Made by a program: the position numbers and the translations under genes
Shown here: positions 34,398 to 46,300 of the stretch, in pieces
Layout: each line of letters starts with the position of its first letter
How positions within the stretch are numbered: the first letter of the stretch is position 1
Source of the DNA: Pontibacter pamirensis
GTDB lineage: Bacteria; Bacteroidota; Bacteroidia; Cytophagales; Hymenobacteraceae
Reading direction: 5' to 3'
Length of the DNA stretch: 64,000 nt
Assembly (NCBI RefSeq): GCF_010015475.1
Contig: NZ_SSNI01000003.1
Span: forward strand, 1 to 64,000
Notes under the pieces: generated by a model
What the model saw: only the letters and a program-made list of their open reading frames with translations
Databases searched by the model: none
Told to the model about the DNA's origin: nothing

Positions 34398-37300
34398 TTA
34401 GATTTCAAATACCTCTAACTCTTCCCCGTCTTCATCTTCTTCATCCTGGTCTATGGACACAGCTTCTATGTATTCCGCTAATTCGGCAATGCAGCTGAAT
34501 TTAAACAAGGTGTTTACCGGGATATTCAGGGAAAACTCTTCCCGGATCAGGCTCACAACCCTTACTACCAACAAAGAATCGCCCCCCAATTCAAAGAAGT
34601 TATCCTTTACTCCTACCCGCTCTAGGCCAAGTAAATTCTGCCACAGTTTGGTGAGTTTCTCTTCTGTCTCGCTGCTAGGTGCAACATACTGATGGGTTAA
34701 CAGTTCGGCTATATCCGGCTCAGGCAAGGCCTTGCGGTTCACTTTGCCGTTTGGTGTTAAAGGCAGCTCCGTTAACGTCACGAAAAGCGAAGGCACCATG
34801 TAATCCGGTAGCCTGGACCTGAGCTGCGTCAGAACAGCTTCTTTTTTGTAAGCGTCCTGCGGCACGATGTACCCGACCAGTCTTTTGTTACCGTTATTAT
34901 CTGTCCTGGCAGCCACCACGCCTTTGCTTACGCCATCGCATTGCTGCAACACACTTTCTATTTCGCCCAACTCTATGCGATAGCCCCTGATCTTCACCTG
35001 GTCGTCCAGGCGGCTCAGGTATTCGATATCCCCGTTCGCCAGCCAGCGGGCAAGGTCACCTGTCCTGTACATTCTGGCGTTTGGAGAAGCACTGAATGGG
35101 TCCGGGACGAAACGTTCTGCCGTTAGCTCTGGCCGGTTTAAATAACCGCGGGCCAGGCCGTCACCGCCAATGCATAACTCACCTGCTACTCCCACAGGAG
35201 CGGGTTCTCCAGCCTTTTCTATGATGTAGATTTGGGTGTTGGCAATGGGTTTGCCAATGGTGATTTTCTCCCCTGCCTTCAACTCCTTGCAGGACGACCA
35301 GATAGTGGTTTCAGTTGGTCCGTATAAATTCCAGACTTTCTTACTCAGCTTGGTAAGGGCATCCTTAAGGCTTTTCCTGACAGCCTCGCCTCCCAGCAGA
35401 ACTGTGATATTCTCGCTGTTTTGCCAGCCACTATCCAGCAGCATCTGCCAGGTGGCTGGTGTGGCCTGCATGTAGGAAGGCTGATGCTGCGTCAGTTTTT
35501 CCTGTAGCAGATAGCCATCTGTGGCAACTTCTCTGCTGGCGATGATCACTTTTCCGCCCACTAACATCGGCATGTACAGCTCCAGGTAAGAGATGTCGAA
35601 GCTATAGGTGGTAACGGCCAGTAAACTTGCCTTAGGTTTTACCTCAAGGTGATCTATCATAGAATAAAGGAAGTTCACGAGCGACTGGTGCTGAATCAGC
35701 ACGCCTTTCGGTCTTCCTGTGGAACCGGAGGTGTAGATGATGTAGACCAGGTTCGAGGACTCCAGTTTTACCTTCAGGTTGTTTGTCGGTTCCTGCGCTA
35801 TCTTACCTAAGTCCCTGTCCAGCAGCACAAGTTCTCTTCCTTCTTCCTCCGTCAGAAGATCAGCATATGCGCTATTACCCAACACAAGCGTTGCCTGCGT
35901 ATCCTCCAGCATGTATTGTATCCTATCCTGCGGGTAGGAAGGGTCAAGCGGCACATAGGCCCCACCAGCTTTGAGTATGCCCAAAAGCCCCACCATCATT
36001 TCGATGGACCGGTCGACACAGATAGGTACCAGGCTATCTTCTCTGACTCCCTTTTTCTGCAGGTAATGGGCCAGCTGGTTTGCCCGTTCATTCAGTTCTC
36101 TGTAGGTCAGTTGCTCCTCTTCGAATACCACGGCCGTGGCATCCGGTGTTTTTAGAACCTGCTCTTCAAACAGGTCAACCAGTGTACTTTCTTTAGGATA
36201 GGACTCAGCTGTCGTGTTAAAGCCCTCCAGCAACAGCTTGCGCTCCTGCTGTCCGAGCAGCTGTAGCTGGTCTATGCCTGTGGTAGGCTCAGATACCAGC
36301 AGCGAAAGAAGGCGCTCATAGTGGCTCATCATCCGCGATACCGTGGCTTCGCTGAACAGGTCTGCGCAATATTCCACGCTCATTTCCAGGCCTTCCGGCA
36401 TCTTTGCCACACTTAAGGTCATATCAAACTTGGCTGACACTCCCTCAAAAGGCTGTGCAGCCAGCGTGAGGTCACCCAGCCGTACCTCCGGCACCTCCGG
36501 CGTGTTCTGCAGGATAAACATCACCTGGAACAGCGGACTGCGGCTCATGTCGCGCTCCACGCCGGCTGCTTCCACTACTTTCTCGAAGGGAAGGTCCTGG
36601 TGGTCGTAAGCCGCTAGTGTGGTGTCTTTTACTCTTTCCAGCAGTTCCAAGAACCCTGGGTTTCCAGCAAGGTCGCTGCGTAGTGCCAGCGTGTTGACGA
36701 AGAAGCCAATGAGCGGCTCTACCTCCGGCTGCATACGGCCTGCAATCGGGCTGCCCACGCATACATCCTCCTGGCCGCTGTAGCGGTAGAGCAGCACTTT
36801 GAAAGCAGACAACAAGCTCATAAACAGTGTCACGCCCTGCTGATTGGAGAACTGCTCCAACTGCTGGCTCAGGTCCTTGTCCAGGCTGAACTCCAGCCTG
36901 GCACCGCGTGTGCTCTGCACAGAAGGACGGGCATAGTCTGTAGGTAATTGCAGGGCCTCTACTCCGGATAGTTTATTTTTCCAGTAATCGGTCTGCTCCT
37001 CCAACACCTCCCCCTGCAGGTACTCCCGCTGCCATAAGGCGTAGTCGGCATATTGTATCTGAAGTGGAGGAAGTGATGCCTCCTGTCCTTCTGTCTTCGC
37101 CTGGTAAAGTTTTGTCAGTTCCCGCACCAAAATGGAGATAGACCAGCCGTCGGAGGCAATGTGGTGCAATACCACTACCAGCAGGTGCTCCTGCTCTGAA
37201 AGCTTTACGAGCACCGCCCGCAACATATAGTCTTCTCTCAGGTCGAAAGGCTGCGCTACAATAGACTGAATCATGGCATGCACCGCTGCTGCATCCACCA

Positions 37301-40300
37301 AGGCATGTCCATCTTTCTGGATGAGCTGCCAATCGGCTTCTATGACCTGCTGATAAGCTTGCCCATCATCCTGCCTGAACACGGTGCGAAGGGCTTCGTG
37401 CCGCTCCACAATACGGCGGAAGGAAGCCTCCAGCCCCGGCACGTCCACCTGGCCTGTCAGGCGGAAAACGGCAGGCATGTGGTAGTGGCTGCTGCCCTGC
37501 AGCTGGTCGATAAACCAGAGGCGCTCCTGGGAAAAGGACAAGGGAAGCTTATCGTCTGCATCACGAGGAACAGCTGTAATGGGCGGTAAGAGGCTCGAAG
37601 ATTTGTTTACCCCTATCTGTTCCGCTAGACCTGCAATGGTAGGATTGGAGAACACATCTTTTATCTGCAGCTCTGAATTAAATTCTCTCCGTACAGAAGA
37701 AACAAATCGTGTGGCCAAAAGAGAGTGCCCGCCTAATTCGAAGAAGTTGTCTTCCACGCCCACTCTTTCTACCTGCAGCAGGTCCTGCCAGATGTTCGCC
37801 AGCTTCTCCTCTGTCTCATTACGAGGCGCCACAAAGATGTTTGTCAGCACCTCTGAGGCATCCACCTCCGGCAGCGCTTTCTTGTTCACCTTGCCGTTAG
37901 CCGTTAGCGGGACTTCCTGCAGCTCCACAATGATGGAAGGCACCATGTACTCCGGCAGCTTCCTTTTCATTTCATTGAGGATGGCCTCTTTGTCAAACTC
38001 CTCCGCCACGGCATAGCCGATGAGACGCTTGTTGCCGCTGGCATCTGCCTTAGCTATCACTACTGCCTGCTGTACTCCAACGCACTGCTGCAGCACGCTC
38101 TCTACCTCACCTAATTCGATGCGATAGCCGCGAACCTTCACCTGGTCGTCAATCCTCCCCAGGTACTCCAGGTTCCCGTCCGCAAGCCAGCGCACCAGGT
38201 CACCTGTTTTGTACAGCCTGACACCTTCATTCTGGCTGAAAGGGTCTTGAACGAACTTTTCTTGCGTCAAATCTGCCCTATTCAGGTAACCCCTGGCCAC
38301 CTGTGCACCGCCAATACATAGCTCCCCGGCCACACCCTGCGGCACCAGCTTGCCTGCCTTGTCCAGCACGTAGGCTGTTGTGTTGCTGATGGGTCTGCCG
38401 ATTGGCGGAAGCCCCTCCAACTGCGCGGCAGGCAGTGTGTAGGAGGAGGCCACTACGGTGTTTTCTGTTGGACCGTAGTTGTTGACCAACTTGTATGTAA
38501 GATGAGATGTGTCAACAGTTCGCAGTTGGTCTCCTCCTGTTAATACATACTGCAGGGCAAGGCCCTCCGGCTGCTCCTGCTTCACCAGCCCGTCTACAAG
38601 GGCGGTGGGAACGAAGCTGTGGGTGATGCCTTTGTCTAAGAAGAAGCTCAGCAGCTTCTCTGCCTCCAGGCGCTGCTCGTCCTGCACAATATACAGGCTG
38701 GCACCTGAGACAAGCACAGGCCACACTTCCCAGGCGGAGGCGTCGAAGCCTACGCCCGCCATCATGGTAGATTTGCTATCAGAGTTCAGGCTGAATTCGC
38801 TGGCATGCCAGCTGCACAAATTCACCACGCCCCTGTGCTCGACCAACACGCCCTTAGGCTTGCCTGTGGAGCCGGAGGTATAAATCACGTAGGCCAGGTT
38901 CGATGGCTGCAAGTCAACTGCAGCACTGTCTGGAGATTCTTTGGCTATTTTCTCCCAATCAGTATCCAGCAGCACCAATTCCCTCTCTTCTTTCTCAAAC
39001 AGCACTGCATGGGCACTGCTGCTCAGCACAAGGGAGGCATCCGTGTCTTCAAGCATGAAGCGGATGCGCTCCTGCGGGTAACTCGGGTCAATCGGAACGT
39101 AGGCCCCGCCTGCCTTGAGGATGGCCAACTGGGCTGTTACCAGTTCTATCGAACGGTCCATGCAGACAGGCACCAGCGTCTCTTGGTCTACTCCTTTTCT
39201 CTGAAGGTAATGCGCCAGCTGGTTTGCCCGCTTGTTCAACTCCCCGTATGTCAGCGCTGCTTCTCCAAAAGCTGCTGCAATAGCCTCCGGTGTTTTTGCC
39301 GCCTGCTCCTCGAACAGCTCTACTAAGGTCTTGTCCGCCGGGTAGGACGCTGCCGTGGCGTTGAAATCGACTGCCAGTTTTCTTTTTTCTTCCTCCGTCA
39401 CCAGCACCAGCTGGGAGAGGGTCAGGTCGGGCTGACTGACAATCTGCTGCAGCACATGGGCAAAATGCGTTTTGATTTGCTCCACGCTCTCTTTGCTCAG
39501 CAGACTGGCATTATAGCTGAAGTTTAACGACAAATTTTCAATTGCCTGGCAGCTGATGGATAAAGGATAATTCGTCTGCTCTTCTATCTCTACCTCACTC
39601 ACCTGCAGCTGCCACTGCCGTGAGAGCACTTCGCCAACCGGATAGTTCTCGAATACCAATAAGCTGTCAAACAAGTCGCCTTTCAGCCCCTGCCAGTTCT
39701 GGATGTCGCTAAGAGGCGTGTAAGAAAACTCCCGGGCCTCCATATGCGCCTGCTGCAACTCTTCCAGCCACGCTTGCACGGCCTTGCCCTCTTCTATCCT
39801 GCTGCGCAAGGGCAGGGTATTGATGTAGAGCCCTACCCGTTGCTCAGCCCCTGCCAGTTCTGTTGGTCTGCCGGCAACAGTAACCCCATACAGCGCATCC
39901 GGCTGGCCACTATACTTTGCCAGCAAATACGCCCACACACCTTGTATCAGTGTGTTCAGCGTCAGGCGGTGCTTTTGGCCGTATGCCTGCATCGCCTGGT
40001 GAAGTGATTCGGCTACCACCCACTCCACCTTCTGGTAAAGCTGGTCTGCTCCTTTGTTGCGGTTCCCATTGTTCGTTACAAAAGGCAGGAGGCTGGGCTC
40101 TTCGACACCCTCCAGGTACTGCTTCCAGAATTGCGCTGCTTCCTGCTCGTCTTGTTTCTGTATGTACCGGATGAAGTCTTCGTACTTGTCTTCCGCTCCT
40201 GTTTCAGGTATTTCCCCCTGCAGCAGGTTCTCGTAAGTGCTCAGCATCTCGTGCATAAGCACGGGCATAGACCAACCGTCCAACAACAGGTGATGGTAAG

Positions 40301-43300
40301 TCCACACCATTTCATAAGCTGCCTCACCTATACGCAGGAGTGTGAGGCGTAGCAGCGGTGCCTGGCTGAAGTCAAAGTTGCTATTCCGGTCCTTGTCTTT
40401 GAAGGCATCTAGCTGTTCTTTTTGCTCTTCTTCGGATAAATTACGCAGGTCCAGCACCTGCAACGGGAGCGCCACCTCCTGGTGCACACACTGCACCGGC
40501 ACGCTCAGTTCCTGGTGAAAGGAGCTTCGCAGGATGCTGTGCTTCTGCAACAGGTGTTTCCAGGTAGCGCTGAACTTTTCTACATCCAGTTGCTCAAACC
40601 GGCAACTCATCTGCTCGATGTAAGACAGGGAAGTTTGGTCGTACAGGCTGTGGAACAACAAGCCTTCCTGCAGCGGGCTCAAGGCATACAGGCTGCTGAT
40701 TTGCTCCTGAAGTTGCTTGCCCCCCTGCTCCTTTCGAAGAAAAGTTTCCAGTTCCTGGTAAGCTACTTTGCCGCCCAGGCCGTAGTCGGATGGCGTATGC
40801 TGGGGCACCTGTTTCTCCTGGCAATGTGTAATGAGGTCAGTAAGTAGCTGCAGATAGTTTTCTGCTAAGGTCTTGATGGTTTCCGCTTCATACTGATTCG
40901 CTGCGTAGCGCCACTCCAGGCTTAGCTGCCCCTGCAGGACGGAGGCACCGATATCCAGCTTGCTGCTTATCTGGTTCTGCAGGCCGACAGCTGCCCCTGC
41001 AGATTCTTCTGTACCTGCAAACCACTGGCTGCCTGCAATGGCATTGTCCAGCTGGCCCAGATAATTGAATACCACTTCGAAATTTTGTCCTGCCAGGCTT
41101 TCCCGCACCTTCTTTTCAGGGTGCAGGTAGCGCAGTGCCCCGTAGCCCAGCCCTTTGCCCGGTACCTGGCGCAGCTGCTCTTTTACCGACTGCAGTAAGC
41201 CCGAAGCGGAGGCTTGATTGTCTATATCCAGCAGCACGGGGTAGAGGTTCGTAAACCAGCCCACGGTGCGGCTAATGTCCACCTCCGCAGAGATGTCTTC
41301 TCTCCCGTGCCCTTCCAGCGCAATGACTACCTGCTTCTGATTGCTCCACCTGCCGAGCGTATCTGCCAGCGCAGCCAGCAGAAAGTCGTTGATTTGTGTG
41401 TGGTATGCCTGCTGTACTTCTGTTAGCAGCGCCTGTGTAAGCGATGCACTCAGGGTAACATAGCAGCTCTCTTGATCAGCTACCTTGGGAAGCACTTCGC
41501 AATCCTTGTCTACAGGAAGTGTGAAAGCCGTTTTTACTGTCTTTTGCCAGTAAGTCTGCTGCCCTACCGCTTTCGTTTCCGCGTACTGCTGCATTGCCGC
41601 CTGCCACTGCCGATACGAGCTGCTTTTAAGTCCCAACTCTACTCCCCTGCTCTCACGGACAGCCATTATACTTTGCTCCAGGTCTTCCAGCAGGATGCGC
41701 CACGACACCCCGTCTACCGCCAGGTGATGGATAGCTAGAAGCAACCGGTTGCTTTCTTCCTCAATAGGGGTCTCCAGCAGCACAAGCTTCATTATCTCTC
41801 CCTTCTCCAGGACAATGCCCTGCTGGTAAGCCTCACATACTGCTGTGATGCCGGTTGAAAGCATATCCCCAGACAAATCCTTCAGACTAACCACCTCCAC
41901 ATTTCCATGCTCTGAATTAAGCTTTCCATACTCCTGCCGCCAATTTTTCTTTTTCTGATGGTAAGTGAAGCGTAAGGAATCATGCTGCGCCACCAGGGCC
42001 GTGAAGGCCTGGCTTAACTCTTCTGAAGAAAGTGCTTTATCGACTTTTAACAGCAGGGACTGGTTGAAGTGGTGCGGCGCCTCAAGCTCCTGCTCAAAGA
42101 ACCACTGCTGTATCGGCAGCAGCCCCGCCTCGCCCCTCAGTTCGCCCTGCTCTGCCTTTACCTGTGCCTCCGTTTGCGCCACGGCTGCCAAAGAGGCTAC
42201 CGTCTGGTATTCGAATACATGGCGCGGCTGAAAGGTAAATCCTGCTTTTCTGGCCCTGCTCACCAGCTGTATTGTGATGATGGAGTCGCCGCCTAATTCG
42301 AAGAAGTTGTCTTCCACGCCCACTCTTTCCACCTGCAGCAGCTCCTGCCAGATGTTCGCCAGTTTTTCTTCTGTCTCCGTCCGTGGTGCTACATAGCTGC
42401 TGCTAAGTGAAGCCGAAGCATCCACCTCCGGCAGCGCTTTTTTGTTCACCTTGCCGTTAGCCGTCAGCGGAATTTCTTCCAGCTCCACAAGGATGGAAGG
42501 CACCATGTAATCGGGTAGCTTTCGCTTCATTTCGCTTATAATGACCTCTTTGTCAAACTCCTCCGCCACGGCATAGCCGATGAGACGCTTGTTGCCGCTG
42601 GCATCTGCCTTGGCTACGACCACCGCCTGCTGCACGCCATGACACTGCTGTAACACGCTCTCCACCTCTCCTAATTCGATGCGGTAGCCGCGTATCTTCA
42701 CCTGGTCATCCACTCTTCCCAGAAACTCCAGGTTCCCGTCTTCAAGCCACCTCACGAGGTCACCTGTCCGGTACATGCTGGCATCTGCCTCTTTGCTGAA
42801 AGGGTTTTTGACGAACTTCTCGGCAGTTAATTCTTCTCTGTTGAGGTAGCCCCTTGCCACCTGCGCCCCTCCAATGCACAGCTCCCCGGCCACGCCCTGC
42901 GGCACCAATTTGCCAGACTTGTCCAGCACGTAGGCGGTGGTGTTGCTGATCGGTTTACCGATCGGCGGAAGCCCTTCCTGATGCGCGGCAGGCAGTGTGT
43001 AGGATGTGGCCACCACGGTGTTCTCCGTTGGGCCGTAGTTGTTGACTAACTTATAAGAAAGATGAGTGGTATCAACGGATCGGAGTTGGTCACCTCCTGT
43101 TAATACATACTGCAGGGCCAGCCCCTGTGGCTGCTCCTGCTTTACCAGCCCGTCCACCAAGGCGGTGGGAACGAAGCTGTGGGTAATGCCTTTGTTTAAG
43201 AAGAAGGAGAGCAGCTTCTCTGCCTCCAGGCGCTGCTCGTCCTGCACAATATGCGAACTCGCTCCGGATAGCAGCACCGGCCACACTTCCCAGGCGGAGG

Positions 43301-46300
43301 CGTCGAAGCCGACACCCGCCATCATGGTGGATTTGCTATCAGAGTTCAGGTTGAACTCTCTGGCATGCCAGGCGCACAGGTTTACCACACCCCTGTGCTC
43401 CACCAGCACGCCTTTCGGCTTGCCTGTGGAGCCGGAGGTGTAGATCACGTAAGCCAGGTGAGATGGCTGCAGCGAAACGGCAGGTGCCTCTGAAGGTTCT
43501 TTGGCTATCTTCTCCCAATCAGTATCCAGCAGCACTAACTCCTTCTCTTGTTTTTTTAACAGCACTACATGGGCACTGCTGCTCAGCACAAGAGAGGCAT
43601 CCGTGTCTTCGAGCATGAAGCGGATGCGCTCCTGCGGGTAGGAAGGGTCAATCGGCACGTAGGCCCCGCCTGCCTTGAGGATGGCCAACTGAGCTGTCAC
43701 CAGTTCTATGGAACGGTTGATGCAGACTGGTACCAGGCTTTCCTGCTTTACGCCTCTTTTCTGAAGGTAATGCGCCAGCTGGTTTACCCGCTTGTTCAAC
43801 TCCCCGTATGTCAGCTCTGCTTCTCCGAAAGCTACTGCAATAGCTTCCGGTGTTTTTGCCGCCTGTTCCTCGAACAGCTCCACCAAGGTCTTGTTTGCCG
43901 GGTAAGAAGCTGCGGTGGCATTGAAACCGGCTGTCAATTGCTTCGCCTCTTCCTCCGTCACCAGTTCTAACTGACTGATGCTTTGTTCCGGATGCTGAAG
44001 CACCTGCCTGAGCAGTTCCTGGTAATGACCCAGCATCCGCTGCACAGTAGATGTTTTGAAAATATCTTTGCAGTATTCTACATTGATTTCTATATCCTCT
44101 GCGGTCATGTTTACTGTCAGGCTCAAATCGAATTTGGCCGTAACGCTATCCAACACCTCTTCTGTCAGGCTTACATCTCCCAACTTTAGCGCAGGAACTG
44201 CAGAGGTGTTTTCCATCGTGAACATCACCTGGAACAGCGGAGTGCGGCTCAAGTCCCGGGCTACGCCAACGGCTTCCACCACCTTCTCAAACGGCACTTC
44301 CTGGTGCGCATAAGCTTCCAGTGTTGTCGTCTTCACTTCCTGCAGCAACGACAGGAAGCTGACATCCGGGCTAATCTGCGTGCGCAGGGCCAGGGTGTTC
44401 ACAAAAAATCCAATCAGCGGCTCTACCTCTGCCTGGCGCCTGCCCGCTATTGGGCTGCCCACGCAGATATCTTCCTGGCCACTGTAGCGGTAGAGGAGCA
44501 CCTTCATCACTGAAAGCAGGCTCATAAAAGGGGTCACTCCCTCTTGCTGTGAAAAAGACTCCAGCGCTTCACTTATTTTTCCGTTCAGTTGAAGGGAAAC
44601 TCTTCCTCCTTTGCTGCTTTGCACCGCCGGACGTGCGAAATCAGCAGGAAGCTCTAATGCCTCTACTCCCGTTAACTGTTTTTTCCAGTAATGAAGTTGC
44701 TCTTCCAGCACCTCCCCTTGCAGGTAACGGCGCTGCCATGTGGCGAAGTCAGCGTACTGCACGGGCAAAGGCTCCATTGCTGCAACTTCCAAATCGCCGC
44801 CTGCCTCGTATAGCCTTGTCAGCTCGTTCACCAGTATGGGCACCGACCAACCGTCGGCTGCAATGTGGTGCACGACCACTACCAGCAGGTGGTCCTGCTC
44901 TGAAAAACGTACCAGCACGGCGCGCAGCATAAAGTCACGGCTCAGGTCAAAAGGGTGCAGCACAGTCTCCTGTATGAAGGCATGCATTTCTGCAGCATCC
45001 GCAAAACAGACTTCATCCATGTAACTCAAATGCCAGTCCTCTTCCTGTACCTGCTGATAAGCTTTTCCTAAATCCTGCCTGATAACCGTCCGGAGCACCT
45101 CATGCCGCTGCACTACCTGCCGGAGTGACTGGGAAAGTTTTTTGATGTCTAAATCTCCCCTAAGGCGGAATGCTGCTGGCAGGTGATACTGGGTGCTTCC
45201 CTGTAGCTGGTCAATAAACCAAAGTCGCTCCTGCGAAAAGGACAAAGGGAACTTGTCGTGAACATCGTGAGGAACTGCTGTAATGGCAGGTAAAAGTTTA
45301 GAGGATTTGTTTCGCTCTACCTGTTCTGCAAGGCCTGCAATGGTAGGGTATGAAAAAACGTCTTTTATCTGCAGCTCCGACTGAAGGGTTTTGCGCACAA
45401 AGGAGACAACGCGCGTTGCAAGAAGCGAATGCCCGCCCAACTCAAAGAAGTTGTCCTCCACGCCCACGCGCTCCACCTGCAGCAGGTCCTGCCAGATAGC
45501 TACCAGTTTCTCTTCAATTTCGGTACGGGGAGCTACATAGGAGGAAGTGAGGTTTTCAGTTACTTCTACTTCAGGCAAGGCTTTTTTATTTGTTTTGCCG
45601 TTGGCCATCAAAGGCATCTCCTCCAACTCCACCAGAAAGGAAGGCACCATATACTCAGGCAGCTTCCGCTTCATCTCTTCACGGATAGCCTCTTTATCAA
45701 AAGTCCCCTCAGCCACCACATAACCAATAAGGCGCTTATTGCCGTCAGGCTCCTTTTTTGCTATGACAACGGACTGCCTTACACCTTTGCATTGCCCCAG
45801 CACGCTCTCCACCTCTCCCAACTCAATGCGATAACCGTGGATCTTCACCTGATCATCCGATCTGCCCAGGAATTCCAGATTACCGTCAGGCAGCCATCGT
45901 ACCAGGTCGCCTGTACGGTACATTCTGGCATCTGCATCAGCGCTGAAAGGGTCAGACACAAATTTTTTGGCTGTAAGTTCCGGACGGTTCAGGTAACCAC
46001 GGGTAACCTGAACTCCACCGATACACAGTTCTCCTATTGTACCTTTTGGTACAAGCTTGCCTGCTTTATCCACTACATAGGCTGTCGTGTTGGAGACAGG
46101 CTTGCCTATGGGCAGCGTTTTTCCTATCAAATTATCAATTGAGTACAGGTACTCGACTGAAGTGATGGTGGTTTCTGTTGGCCCATACTCATTATAAAAA
46201 GGAAAATAGGCTGCCCATTCCCTGGCCAAACCGACAGGACATGCCTCCCCTCCTGCAATTACTCTTTTTAAACTGCTGTAATCAGCAGTAGTGATATGCT

